Shown here: positions 1-11,200 of the stretch, piece after piece
Layout of the letters: each line of letters opens with the position of its first letter
How positions within the stretch are numbered: position 1 is the first letter of the stretch
NCBI RefSeq assembly: GCF_018336975.1
Contig: NZ_CP025572.1
Location: 3,102,884-3,166,883 of the forward strand
Length of the DNA stretch: 64,000 nucleotides
From: Marinomonas sp. CT5
GTDB taxonomy: Bacteria; Pseudomonadota; Gammaproteobacteria; Pseudomonadales; Marinomonadaceae
Reading direction: 5' to 3'
Position numbers and translations under genes: made by a program
The notes under the pieces: generated by a model
What the model saw: the letters and a program-made list of their open reading frames with translations, nothing else
Told to the model about the DNA's origin: nothing
Database searches by the model: none

Positions 1-299
1 AGAATAAACAATATCAACAACAGCTTAGAGAAAAAGGGTTAACACAGAGCATGTCGCGCAAAGGGAATTGTTTAGATAATGCGGTTGCCGAAAATTTTTT
101 CGGTATACTGAAAACGGAAATGTTCCATAATGAGGTGTTTAAAAATGCCGATGACCTTATTGAGCAAATCAAAGAATACATCGATTACTATAACAACGAA
201 CGAATTAAGCAGAAACTAAAAGGCCTGAGTCCGATTGAATATCGAAATCAGACCTTACTAGCTGCTTAGAAATGAGTCCAACTTTATGGGGTCACTTCA
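1..299 (+). mobile_element. Right end of an IS3-family insertion sequence
   Basis: The 30 bases after the transposase stop end in GGGGTCACTTCA at 288-299. Read from the other strand this begins TGAAGTGACCCC, the usual terminal inverted repeat of IS3-family elements. The element therefore ends at about 299, only ~30 bases from the trxB stop. The left end and target duplication are outside the window. Confidence 0.75.
3..269 (+). CDS. IS3-family transposase (OrfB) C-terminal part, cut by window edge
   Basis: This is the end of the DDE integrase domain of an IS3/IS150-type transposase. The frame is open from the window edge and an internal ATG lies at 51. The stretch NAVAENFFGILKTE carries the catalytic glutamate, followed by the typical YNNERI and SPIEYR motifs before the stop. 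Only the last ~88 residues are inside the window, so the transposase start and OrfA lie to the left. It reads toward trxB, which is convergent. Confidence 0.9.
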   Translation, partial: NKQYQQQLREKGLTQSMSRKGNCLDNAVAENFFGILKTEMFHNEVFKNADDLIEQIKEYIDYYNNERIKQKLKGLSPIEYRNQTLLAA

Positions 300-330
300 A
301 AGATCGGTTTTTTTTGCTTTGCACTATGTA

Positions 331-1320
<990 letters not shown>

Positions 1321-1456
1321 TTACCAGACACTAAAATAGCTGGCTAAAAAAGACTGTGTTGAATTCTAACGAAATTCTGCTGAAATTCTTAGAGAAAAAT
1401 ATTAATTATTAAAATAGGGACGCTCTATCGGTTTTCAAGCATTGCATTACATCTAA

Positions 1457-2200
1457 CTAAGATGAACATGCCGCGCACTTAGGGTCCTGCGTTAGACGCA
1501 TCTCCCGCCAACTTCCCTCAAAACCATCAAATAACCTCAACGCACCGTGCTTAACCTTTCCACAACCGCTTGCTAGCTTTAACGCTTCAAGGGCCTGATA
1601 AACGCCCAACATACCCACCACAGGTGCAATAATGCCGCTTTCATTACAACTCAGCTGCTGATCAGACAAGGATGGGTATAAACATTCATAGCAAGGTGCC
1701 GTTTGTTGATGATATAAAAAACTCACTAGCTGACCTTCCCACCGAATTGCGGCGGCACTCACTAATGGTTTTTTTAATGACAGACATGCACGATTAATCG
1801 CTTTTCTCGCAGAAAAATTATCAGTGCAATCCAATACCACATCCGCCTGTGAAACAGCTTTTAACAAAGACTCATCGGCTAATTTAGCTGCAATCATCGC
1901 AACATTAACAGAGGGATTTTTCAAAGCAATTTGCTTTGCAGCCGCATCAACTTTATCTAAACCAAGATGACTTTCATCGTAAAGCACTTGGCGCGGCAAA
2001 TTACTGTTTTCTAATTGATCACCATCTGCCAAGGTCAAATGCCCCACTCCAGATGTTGCTAGATAAGTAGCAGCGATATTCCCTAACCCACCCAATCCAA
2101 TCACCAAGACTTTCGCCTGAGCAAGGTTAAGTTGACCCTGAATATCAAAATTGGGCAGCAATAATTGTCTACTATAGCGATCTAACTCTAATTCGTTCAT
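1457..2200 (-). CDS. moeB: Molybdopterin-synthase adenylyltransferase MoeB (ThiF/HesA family)
   Basis: E1-like enzyme that adenylates the C-terminal glycine of MoaD in molybdopterin synthesis. The ATP-binding GLGGLGN motif is near residue 35 and the R/N-rich QLENSNLPRQ segment follows. Two zinc-type CxxC pairs are seen: CYECLYP near residue 170 and CAAC at the C-terminus. The ATG at 2200 is preferred over a GTG two codons upstream because AAGG lies five bases before it, giving 247 residues. It is monocistronic here, with no other mo genes nearby. ThiF is the main alternative, but length and zinc pairs fit MoeB. Confidence 0.85.
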   Translation of the reverse strand: MNELELDRYSRQLLLPNFDIQGQLNLAQAKVLVIGLGGLGNIAATYLATSGVGHLTLADGDQLENSNLPRQVLYDESHLGLDKVDAAAKQIALKNPSVNVAMIAAKLADESLLKAVSQADVVLDCTDNFSARKAINRACLSLKKPLVSAAAIRWEGQLVSFLYHQQTAPCYECLYPSLSDQQLSCNESGIIAPVVGMLGVYQALEALKLASGCGKVKHGALRLFDGFEGSWREMRLTQDPKCAACSS

Positions 2201-2287
2201 TTTCACCTTACTTTCTTACAACTGATTCTGCCCGAGTGGTCAATTATTTGCTAAACTCGCTTAATTATTTTACCCACGAGCACCAAT

Positions 2288-3586
2288 ATGAAGTTTCCCG
2301 GCAGACGTAAACTTAAACACTATTTTCCAGTCTCTCAGCCCAAACCGACTTTACCTACGTCAGAAGTTCGACCAGATAAAGACACCTACATTGTCGGCTT
2401 AGATGAAACTATCGTCGACGTAGTCGCGAATGTCTCCGATGAATTTTTAGACACATTCAACATCCAAAAAGGCCTGTCTAATCTTGTCGATGCTGACACG
2501 GCCTCCGCTATTTACAGCGAACTCACTGCGCAAAATAGTATTTCTGACCACTTTGCTGGCGGTACTATCGGTAACACCATACACAATTATTCTGTATTAG
2601 CCGATGACAAATCCGTTCTACTTGGCGTCATGTCAGCTAACATTACTCTTGGGTCACCAGCTTACCATTATATCTGCCATACCAGCAGCAAAGTCGATAT
2701 GAATCACCTTCAAGGTGTCCCTGGTGATATTGGCCGAGGCATAACCTTAATCACGCCAGATGGAGAACGCACTTTTGCCATCGCACCAGGTGACATGGAT
2801 GAACTAGACGTCGACCACATTCCTGAACCGATAATCGCTGGTGCCGCCGCTATGGTGACTTGTGCTTATCCATTACGCCACCAAGGCAAGCCAATTAAAC
2901 AGGCCATGTTAAAATCCTTGGAATACGCTCACCGACATCAAGTGCCAACTGTACTCACACTGGGAACAAAACATTTAGTAGAAGAAAACCGAGACGAACT
3001 GCTTTCGCTAATAAAAAAATACGTCAATGTATTGGCAATGAACGAATTAGAAGCCGAAGCATTAACTGGTTTTTCCGACCCACTACAAGCGGCCAGTGCG
3101 ATTCTCGATCATGTGGATATTGTGCTTTTGACCGCAGGACCTGATGGCATGTATTTATGCGGTCACACAGACGATGAAATTAAACGTGAAACCACCAATC
3201 CAATAAAATCTGGCAGCTTAGCAGATTTTAACCGCTGGGAGTTCAGTCGCCCTATGCTACGTGAAGCCTGCAAAAAACCCGTTAAAGTATTTTCTCATAT
3301 CGATCCGTATATGGGTGGACCAGAAAAGATCAGTAACACCAATGGTGCAGGCGATGGTGCGCTGTCTGCTTTGCTGCATGATATTTCAGCAAACCACTTT
3401 CATAAAGAAGTGGTACCAAACTCCAGTAAACACTTAGCGCCATTTCTAGCCTATTCTTCGTTCGCACAAATCTGCAAATACTCTAACCGAGTAAGCTATG
3501 AAATACTGGCTCACAACGCTTCTCGTCTATCAAAAGGTCTACCTGAGCGAGAAGACAGCCTAGAAGAGGCTTATTGGGAAAGATAA
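2288..3586 (+). CDS. gsk: Inosine-guanosine kinase (PfkB family)
   Basis: Purine-nucleoside salvage kinase that phosphorylates guanosine and inosine to GMP and IMP. The 432 residues match the length of E. coli Gsk and recognisable blocks match along the whole protein: MKFPG at the start, FAGGTIGNT near residue 90, NTNGAGDGAL near 350 (PfkB anion-hole and catalytic Asp), and LPEREDSLEE at the end. It is transcribed divergently from moeB and ends at a strong bidirectional terminator shared with cheW. No partner gene is visible. Confidence 0.93.
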   Translation: MKFPGRRKLKHYFPVSQPKPTLPTSEVRPDKDTYIVGLDETIVDVVANVSDEFLDTFNIQKGLSNLVDADTASAIYSELTAQNSISDHFAGGTIGNTIHNYSVLADDKSVLLGVMSANITLGSPAYHYICHTSSKVDMNHLQGVPGDIGRGITLITPDGERTFAIAPGDMDELDVDHIPEPIIAGAAAMVTCAYPLRHQGKPIKQAMLKSLEYAHRHQVPTVLTLGTKHLVEENRDELLSLIKKYVNVLAMNELEAEALTGFSDPLQAASAILDHVDIVLLTAGPDGMYLCGHTDDEIKRETTNPIKSGSLADFNRWEFSRPMLREACKKPVKVFSHIDPYMGGPEKISNTNGAGDGALSALLHDISANHFHKEVVPNSSKHLAPFLAYSSFAQICKYSNRVSYEILAHNASRLSKGLPEREDSLEEAYWER

Positions 3587-3610
3587 ATCCTCTAATAGCT
3601 TGTTAGAGAC

Positions 3611-3643
3611 ACAAAAAAACCATGCCTTGGCATGGTTTTTTTT
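3611..3643. terminator. Bidirectional terminator between gsk and cheW
   Basis: A-rich run, perfect stem CCATGCC/GGCATGG with a very short loop, then a T-run. The A-run on one side and T-run on the other allow it to serve both convergent genes. Confidence 0.9.
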
Positions 3644-3670
3644 ATATTCGTTGCTAGAAAAATAGCAGGT

Positions 3671-4180
3671 TTAGCTCATTGCTTCGATGCCAAGCGCATC
3701 ATTACGCTCAAACATACGATCAAGCTCAAGCAAGATAACCAACTCTTCTTCTTTCTGGTAAACGCCTTGAATAAACATCAAAGCTTCATCATTACCAACA
3801 CTAGGGCTTTGCTCAATCTCACCTTGATACAAGTAGAATACTTCTTGTACAGCATCAACTAGCAAGCCAACCTGCTCACCATCGTGCTCGATGATAATGA
3901 TACGAGTATCATCAGTAATAGTGCACTCTGGTAGACTAAAGCGTACTCGAGTATCAACAACTGTAACGACGTTACCACGTAAATTAACAATACCTAGAAC
4001 ATAAGAAGGTGCCCCCGGAACCGGAGCGATTTCGCTATAACGTAACACCTCTTTAATCTGCATGACGTTAATACCATAGGTTTCGTCAATCAGCTTAAAG
4101 GTTAGATACTGCAACAACTCGCCTTTATTCGATTCAGATAAGGCTTTCCCATTTTCTTTAATAGGCGCTAATTCAGACAT
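3671..4180 (-). CDS. cheW: Chemotaxis coupling protein CheW
   Basis: Cytoplasmic adaptor that links methyl-accepting receptors to the CheA kinase. The 169 residues make a single CheW domain: LQYLTFKLIDETYGI near residue 24, then the conserved LGIVNLRGNVVTVVDTR block near 62-78, the IIIIEHDGEQVGLLVD strand pair and the final VILLELDRMF. It stands alone with no cheA or fli gene beside it, so it may be a secondary or flagellum-cluster-independent CheW. The gene ends at the terminator it shares with gsk. Confidence 0.93.
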   Translation of the reverse strand: MSELAPIKENGKALSESNKGELLQYLTFKLIDETYGINVMQIKEVLRYSEIAPVPGAPSYVLGIVNLRGNVVTVVDTRVRFSLPECTITDDTRIIIIEHDGEQVGLLVDAVQEVFYLYQGEIEQSPSVGNDEALMFIQGVYQKEEELVILLELDRMFERNDALGIEAMS

Positions 4181-4286
4181 GGCTCACATCCATATTCAAG
4201 TTTAATAAGAGTAATGTAGAACTCATCACAAGCTTTGTCTAGTGTAAACAAATCGTGATGAGTCTACGAGCAAAGTTAAGTAACAA

Positions 4287-5150
4287 TTAGTTGTCTTGTT
4301 GTATCCCAACTATTGTCCAATTTCCATTTGCATCAGACATGTTTTTTTCCAAATGCCAAATTTCATTGGTTTCGGAAGTCTGATCACCTTCTTTAATCCA
4401 GCCTGAAAACTGCAACGAAATAGAAGCAATAGAGCCAATGTATTCACCACGTACCAGTTCAACCATCAAAGAAATGACTTCTGTACGAGGTTTGTTATCA
4501 CCATAATTGGCACGTTCTGTCACCAACATGTTGTATAACTCTGGGCTAACATAATCTAGAATTTCATCGAAATTATTGTCATCCCATGCTTTTTGCAATG
4601 TGATGTAATGATTTTTTGCTTCAGCAACAAACGCCTGCTCGTTAAAACCTGGTGGCAGTTTGATTTCTGGCTGTCCACCAAAACCACTCATTCCAGACAT
4701 TGGAGAAGGCTGAAAACCATCACGAGTCGAATTTGGCACTTCACGGAACATACCATTTGCCCCACCGGCTTGCGCCTGTGCTGCACGACGTTTTGGCGCG
4801 ATAAAAAACTTGTAAATCAAGAAGCCGATCACGGCAAACAACAAGATATCGCCGAAAGAAATACCATCAAAGGCACCGCTTCCTAGCAAAGCAGCAAATA
4901 GACCACCCGCTAGTAAACCGCCTAAAAGACCACCACCCATGCCACCTAAAAATCCAGATTTTTTAGTGCCTGCTGCTGCGTTTGTCGTATTAGAAGACTT
5001 CGCTGTTGTACTTTTAGGCTTAGAGATAGAAAAGCTTTTACCGAAGCTTTTGCCACCACCAAACTTCTTCGCTTGGACATCGGCACTATAACCACCAGCA
5101 CCAATAGCCAATACAAATGCCATCAACATGGCAAAGACTGTTGTTTTCAC
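4287..5150 (-). CDS. Tim44-like domain membrane protein
   Basis: 287 residues. It has an N-terminal signal-like hydrophobic stretch, then a Lys/Ser-rich segment, a Gly-rich segment (FLGGMGGGLLGG), a transmembrane helix near residues 95-115 and a C-terminal Tim44/MRPL45-like domain from about 165 to the end (FVAEAKNHYITLQKAWDDNNFDEI). The start is a GTG with AAGGAGAG just upstream. It follows trpS after 11 bases and is probably co-transcribed with it. The cellular role of bacterial Tim44-like proteins is not settled, and nothing here adds to it. Confidence 0.82.
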   Translation of the reverse strand: MKTTVFAMLMAFVLAIGAGGYSADVQAKKFGGGKSFGKSFSISKPKSTTAKSSNTTNAAAGTKKSGFLGGMGGGLLGGLLAGGLFAALLGSGAFDGISFGDILLFAVIGFLIYKFFIAPKRRAAQAQAGGANGMFREVPNSTRDGFQPSPMSGMSGFGGQPEIKLPPGFNEQAFVAEAKNHYITLQKAWDDNNFDEILDYVSPELYNMLVTERANYGDNKPRTEVISLMVELVRGEYIGSIASISLQFSGWIKEGDQTSETNEIWHLEKNMSDANGNWTIVGIQQDN

Positions 5151-5161
5151 AAAACTCTCCT

Positions 5162-6169
5162 TTATTTAAAATTGACCAAACCAACGGCGTTACGTAAGTC
5201 TGAAATCCTTCCACGTGCACGAGCTCGGGCTTTCTCCGCTCCTGCTTGTAATATCTCTTCTACATGAGCAGGATTAGCCATCAACTCTAGGTACTTTTCA
5301 CGTGGCTCAGAGAGTTGACCATTAATCAAAGCAAAAAGTTCCTTCTTAGCTTCGCCCCAGGCAATACCATCCGCAAAATTCTGACGCATTTGCGCCACTT
5401 GCTCAGGCGTTGCAAACGCTTTATAGATATCAAACACAGTTGAGTCATCAGGATCTTTCGCTTCACCTGGCTCTAACAAGTTTGTTTTGATTTTATTAAT
5501 ACCTTTTTGCAGTTTCTTCTCGGTATCAAATAAAGGAATGGTATTGTTATAACTCTTACTCATTTTGCGCCCATCTAGGCCTTTTAGAATAGAGCCTTCT
5601 TCGCCTACTACCGCTTCAGGCAAAACAAAATGTTCACCAAACAAATGATTAAAACGTCCCGCAATATCTCGTGCCATTTCAATATGCTGAATTTGGTCAC
5701 GACCTACTGGCACTTTATGTGCATTGAAGGTCAAAATATCGGCCGCCATTAATACTGGGTAGCAAAACAACCCCATGGTAGTACCAAAATCAGGGTCTTG
5801 ATCATTGGCAAGGTTTTCATCCACTGCAGCTTTGTAGGCATGCGCACGGTTCATCAAACCTTTTGAGGTAACGCAAGTCAGTAGCCAGTTTAATTCTGCG
5901 ATTTCAGGAATATCAGACTGACGATAAAAAGTTGCTTTATCGGTATCTAGGCCACACGCTAGCCAGGTCGCCGCGATTTCTAAACGAGACTGTTTCACAC
6001 GCTCAGGATCTTGACACTTGATCAACGCATGATAGTCCGCAAGAAAGAAGAAAGATTCCGTATTATCTTGACGGCTCGCTTCGATCGCTGGACGAATAGC
6101 TCCCACGTAGTTGCCTAAGTGTGGAGTGCCTGTGGTGGTAACACCTGTTAAAACAATTTCTTTTGCCAT
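5162..6169 (-). CDS. trpS: Tryptophanyl-tRNA synthetase
   Basis: Class I aminoacyl-tRNA synthetase that charges tRNA-Trp. The HIGH-type signature appears as PHLGN at residues 16-20 and the KMSKS loop ([10 protein letters not shown]) near 200. The 335-residue length is normal. The C-terminal domain ([17 protein letters not shown]) is intact. An AAAGAG site precedes the ATG. It heads a two-gene unit with the Tim44-like gene, starting 174 bases downstream of recD. Confidence 0.96.
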   Translation of the reverse strand: MAKEIVLTGVTTTGTPHLGNYVGAIRPAIEASRQDNTESFFFLADYHALIKCQDPERVKQSRLEIAATWLACGLDTDKATFYRQSDIPEIAELNWLLTCVTSKGLMNRAHAYKAAVDENLANDQDPDFGTTMGLFCYPVLMAADILTFNAHKVPVGRDQIQHIEMARDIAGRFNHLFGEHFVLPEAVVGEEGSILKGLDGRKMSKSYNNTIPLFDTEKKLQKGINKIKTNLLEPGEAKDPDDSTVFDIYKAFATPEQVAQMRQNFADGIAWGEAKKELFALINGQLSEPREKYLELMANPAHVEEILQAGAEKARARARGRISDLRNAVGLVNFK

Positions 6170-6343
6170 TGTTGTACTCTTTCCTACTTTGCACAGAGTT
6201 AAATTTTCATTGCTTAGAAATGTAAATGCCGCTTACCCTATCACAAAAAAACGATGGCAAGAATGACCCATTACGATTATTTAACCGCAGGTTTTACAAG
6301 TCTTTTATACACAAACAATACAATGGAGCTGAATGTCCCAATA

Positions 6344-8263
6344 TCAATACCAGAGCTCATTAATAAGACCAGAATCACGTTGAATGCGCGAATGGGTAGC
6401 CGAGCGAACCAAGCCGCTCGATCCCCACAAGGTAAACGATGTTTTCGCCCGCGTAATCCCCGTATAAAGTAACTCTTTGGTTAACACTGGAGATGGTGTC
6501 ATCGGCAGTAATAAAGCCACTTTTTCGAACTCTGAACCTTGCGATTTATGCACCGTCATCGCAAAAACCACTTCAAACTCACTCAAACGACTTGGTAGCA
6601 AGCCAGTAAATGAACCATCCGGCTGCATAAACCAAACTCGAAGACGCTGAAACTCATCCGGCATGCAAAGACCAATATCCCCGTTAAACAAACCTAATGC
6701 GGCATCATTGCGTGTCAGCATTACCGCTTTTCCGGGATACCAAACATGGGGATCTTTCACCCGCCCACGCTGATAAAAATACTGCTCTAACTGAGCATTC
6801 ACTTTTTCGACACCAAACTCACCCTGACGAACCGCGGTCAAAATTTGATAGCGCGAAAACACATCATATAACTTGGCAATCTCTAGATTCTGCCGTACCG
6901 CTTCCCAGTACTCGTCATACCCTTTCGCCAAAGCGGCAATGTCAGCTTTGGTCTGCTGTTCATCAGGCACACGCCATTCAATATCAGCATAATCGGATTG
7001 CAAGCAGCGCAAAACGGCTCGACTATCGCCAGCATTCATGGCTTTTGCCAAATGCCCAATACCGCTATTGGCATCAAAACGATAACTGGTTCGCAATAAG
7101 GTCAAAGCGCGACTAATGGCTGGAGCGGATGGGTTGCCAAATGAGGCCAAATTTTCGCCCGTCAGTTGACTTAGACGCTCTGCCCACTCCGGCTGAAAAT
7201 ACACATCCTCAATTCCATAGGATAAATCCCCCAGCACACTGCCCGCCTCTACAGACGCCAACTGATCTTTATCACCCAGTAAAATCAGTCGACCATGTGG
7301 TGGCATGGCATCAATCAGTTTTGCCATCATCGGCAAATCCACCATGGAGACTTCATCCACCAGCAACACATCCAGATGAAGAGGATTGTCTTTATTGTGT
7401 TTGAATCGGCTGCGACCAAAATCACTGCCCAGTAATCGATGCAAAGTACTGGCTTGTTCCGGTATGGCAAGCTTTACATCGTCACTCAAAGGCAGGGCGG
7501 CTTTGGCTTTAGAAATAGACTCGGTCAATCGAGCGGCCGCCTTGCCCGTCGGTGCTGCTAACTCAATTCGTAATAACTGACCTTGTGCAAAAGACTGAGC
7601 AACCAACAAAGCCAATAAACGGGTAACCGTGGTCGTTTTGCCCGTTCCTGGTCCGCCACTTATCACAGAAAAAGGCTGGCTCGCCGCATTGGCAACCGCC
7701 ACTTTTTGCCAATCCACATTGTTAGATACATTAGGAAAGAGCGTGGCGAGCAAGCCCGCGTCTACCGTAAAAGGAGCAATAGACAGCTGCCCTTTAAGAT
7801 ACGCCAGCACTTGCTGCTCATATTGAAAATAACGAAACAAATACAAACGCGTACCAGCGAGTACCATTGGGCGCTCAGTCATCTTGTCCGCTGGCGAAAC
7901 CAATCGACTGCCTTGCAAAACCGCACACCAATCAGCCGGAGTATTCACCTCACAACCCCCGAGAACCGCTCGCAATTCCTCTAATTCAATGCCTTCAGGC
8001 GGCCTGTTCCACAGGCTCTCAAGATCAATACAAATATGACCCGCCCCAAGATACGCACTGCACAAAGCCCCCGCTAGATGAACAGCCAAATGATCTTCTT
8101 TGGTATGTTGCGCCAATTGCTCAATCCATTGGCAATCAATGGCACGTAGAACCCCTCTGGTTTGCCAATCTGACAAACTGAATGACGTTGCAACAGAAGA
8201 GCTTTCTTCAAGCGTTTTATCATCAAGGGAGTCGAGCAAACCTAGCTGGTTAGAAAAGTCCAT
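6344..8263 (-). CDS. recD: RecBCD enzyme subunit RecD (5'-3' helicase)
   Basis: Fast 5'-3' motor and Chi-regulated control subunit of RecBCD. Walker A GGPGTGKTTT lies near residue 200 and the DEVSM Walker B follows. Superfamily-1 motifs LLGDKDQLASVEAG and, near the C-terminus, AMTVHKSQGSEF and LYTGITRAK are present. The ATG at 8263 is chosen because AAGGAG lies nine bases upstream, and an upstream in-frame ATG at 8293 lacks such a site. The chosen start overlaps the recB end by 14 bases, showing translational coupling. It is the last gene of the recC-recB-recD operon. Confidence 0.95.
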   Translation of the reverse strand: MDFSNQLGLLDSLDDKTLEESSSVATSFSLSDWQTRGVLRAIDCQWIEQLAQHTKEDHLAVHLAGALCSAYLGAGHICIDLESLWNRPPEGIELEELRAVLGGCEVNTPADWCAVLQGSRLVSPADKMTERPMVLAGTRLYLFRYFQYEQQVLAYLKGQLSIAPFTVDAGLLATLFPNVSNNVDWQKVAVANAASQPFSVISGGPGTGKTTTVTRLLALLVAQSFAQGQLLRIELAAPTGKAAARLTESISKAKAALPLSDDVKLAIPEQASTLHRLLGSDFGRSRFKHNKDNPLHLDVLLVDEVSMVDLPMMAKLIDAMPPHGRLILLGDKDQLASVEAGSVLGDLSYGIEDVYFQPEWAERLSQLTGENLASFGNPSAPAISRALTLLRTSYRFDANSGIGHLAKAMNAGDSRAVLRCLQSDYADIEWRVPDEQQTKADIAALAKGYDEYWEAVRQNLEIAKLYDVFSRYQILTAVRQGEFGVEKVNAQLEQYFYQRGRVKDPHVWYPGKAVMLTRNDAALGLFNGDIGLCMPDEFQRLRVWFMQPDGSFTGLLPSRLSEFEVVFAMTVHKSQGSEFEKVALLLPMTPSPVLTKELLYTGITRAKTSFTLWGSSGLVRSATHSRIQRDSGLINELWY

Positions 8264-11200
8264 ATTGCACGGCTCCTTCATTCGCTGAATCACTTTGCCC
8301 TTTCTCTAAGCGGTCACCGCTAAACAAGGCATCCAGTGCATTAACATGCTCAAGTGTTAAACGGCTGTGAAAAATACCGCTTTGCTGCCTTGGCTTCATG
8401 CCACGTAAAAACAAATACACCACACCGCCCACATGCTTTTCGTAGTCATAGTTCGGTAAACGCTGCTTCAATAAACGATGCAAAGCCAAAGTATAAAGCT
8501 GATATTGCAAGTCATACCTGTGTTCTGCCATGGCATGAACCAGCTTCTCTGGCTCGTAATCGGCAAAATCCTCTCCCAAGTAGTTCGACTTATAATCCAA
8601 CACGTAATAGCGACCTTGGTACTCAAACAACAAATCGATAAAACCTTTTAACATGCCTTTTAGAGGACGATCCTGAATCATGGGTGCTACTTTCGACACA
8701 TCGTCATGCTCACGAGAAATACGGTCCAGCTGCAAAGCATTCATGCCGGTCACAGGAATAAAAAACTCCATTTCCTTACGACACGCCGACGGTGTCAAAC
8801 GGCCCAAACTCACACCAGACATCAACTCGGTATTGACAATATCAGGCAGCCAATCACTCAACACATCCTGCCACTCTTCAAAGCCCTGACGCTGATAAAA
8901 ATCCGCCAACAATTTATGATGACTGGTTTTTAATAAATCATTAAAGCTGGGATTATCAGACACCTCATGCAGTGCTTTTCCTTCCAGCGTGTCGTGCAAA
9001 AATGTTCCCGGCTTTGCGCCTTTTGGAAAGGTAAAACGATTCTTTTCTGGCTCCTTGGGTGACTCTAGCGCTTCCATCTCATCCAGCAGAGGGTCAACAA
9101 AGCGCGTCATTTCATCCAAACCGGGCACACTTTCGTCATGATGTTCTTTGTCTTCCACCACCAAGGACGAATAACTTCCCACCCACCAATCACGCTCCAC
9201 TCGTCCGGTGAAGTCCCGAGCTTTGGGCTCAACAGGTTCGGCTTGAATCATTTTGAATCTAGGCAAAACTGGTGGCTCATCCGGCAAATCCAACAGCTGC
9301 ATTTGCCCATCTTGGTAACGCTCGCATAAGCGCTCAATGCTAGGATACAAATCCCCCGCTTCGAACGGCTCCCCTTCCCCAATCAAGGCTCCAACACCAC
9401 TAAGATGCACATCTGATACAGCACCTCGGGTCTTATTGGATTTTTTGCCTACATCCATCGCGCCGATAAAACAGGCTTCTTTGGAACGAGTTAACGCCAC
9501 ATAGGCCAAACGTATTTCCGCCGCGTACAGTTCTTCTTTGTGTTGTTCGGTTTGCGCTTCATCTGGATCAATCGCAATCCACAATTGCTGCTGTTCATCA
9601 TGATACAAAGCAGAGCCGCCCTGATCCCGATAAGGCGTGAAGGCAAAAGGCAAATAAACAATGGGATATTCCAAGCCCTTACTTTTATGAATAGTGACGA
9701 TACGCACTAGCTCCGCATCGGTTTCAAGGCGGATCTTTTGCTCGTCACTGTTGCCATTCGGGTTCTGGATCGCCAATCTGAGATAACGCAACACCCCTTC
9801 TTTGGAATCCAACTCAAGGGATTTCTGCTGTAACTTTTCCGTTAAATGTAAGAAATCGGTTAAACGTCGTTCCCCACCTGTATGGCTGAGAATGTTCGCA
9901 GCCAAAGACACGTCCTGCATAAACTCACGCAACATGGGCAACAAACCTTGTTTATCCCACAGTGCTAAATAGTTACGAAACGCTTGCCCCCACTTTTCAT
10001 ACACCACATCATCATGATTTAACGTATCCAACTCTTCCAGCGACCAATCCACCAAACTGGTTGCCAACGCCGAACGCAGCTTGCTTTCTTGTCCGATAGA
10101 CAAAATCGCCGTCAGCACGATCAGTAACTCTCGCGCTTCTACGGTTTCAAACACGGAACCTTTGTCACTCAAATACACACTGGAAATACCACGTCGGCGT
10201 AACGCGTCTTTCAAATCATTGGCTTGACTAAAATTGGTCACTAGCAAGGCGACATCTTTCGGTCTCACGCCCTGTCCATTGATCAGCGAGGTTCCTTGCT
10301 GGCCTTCCAGCAACAACTGATGCAAATGCGCGGCGCAGGATTCCGCCATTGTTTGACGATATTCTTTTGCCGAAACAGGTTCGTCACTGCCTTGGTACAA
10401 AAACTGTAACGCACTTTGCGCCTCACCTTGTCGTGAGAAGCCAGTGGCAATGCCGCGATCTTGTACTTCGACAAAAGGAATGCCCGTCACACGAAACGGC
10501 TCAGCTTGGGTGATAAAAAGTCCATTCACGGCCTGAATCATAGCGGCAGAAGAACGATAGTTAGTCGCCAAGGAATAAACGCTATCCACCCGCTTTTTGG
10601 CGGCCAAATAGGTGTAAATATCCGCGCCACGGAAGGCATAAATCGCCTGTTTAGGGTCGCCGATCATGATCAACCCCAGGGCATTCTGGTCCACTTGAGC
10701 CTGTTCATAAATAGTCGAGAAGATTCGATATTGCACCGCATCCGTGTCTTGAAATTCATCGATCAACGCAATGGGGTAAAGATGTCGAATACGCTCTGCC
10801 AACTTGCCGGCTTCGTCTTGTGCCAGCGCCGCATCCAACGAAGTCAGCAAATCCGTAAAAGTCAGGGATTGGGTACTGCGCTTCCAGCGTTTCATGCGTT
10901 CTTGGGTTTGCTGCCACAGCTGAGTGAGCAATACAGCTTTTAATCGACCCGCATCAGGAAAGCTTTCACGCAAGGTTTGCACCAAAGCAAAAAACTCATG
11001 AGCGGGTAAATCGCCCCCTTTGCTTAATCGGCTGACATGCTCATTGGTATCAAACTTTTCGAGACTTTTATCCAACTCAAAACGTGTCGAATTCGCCCAT
11101 TGAGTCATGGCTTGGATGTCTTTTGATGGATCTTTGCGCCAAAACGTACGCTTAATGCCACTGCGTTCAAGAGCATCAATAATGTCTTGCGACTGTTCCA

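Noticed and set aside
3632..3862. Plus-strand frame after gsk
   Set aside because: It begins within the shared terminator and runs antisense through cheW.
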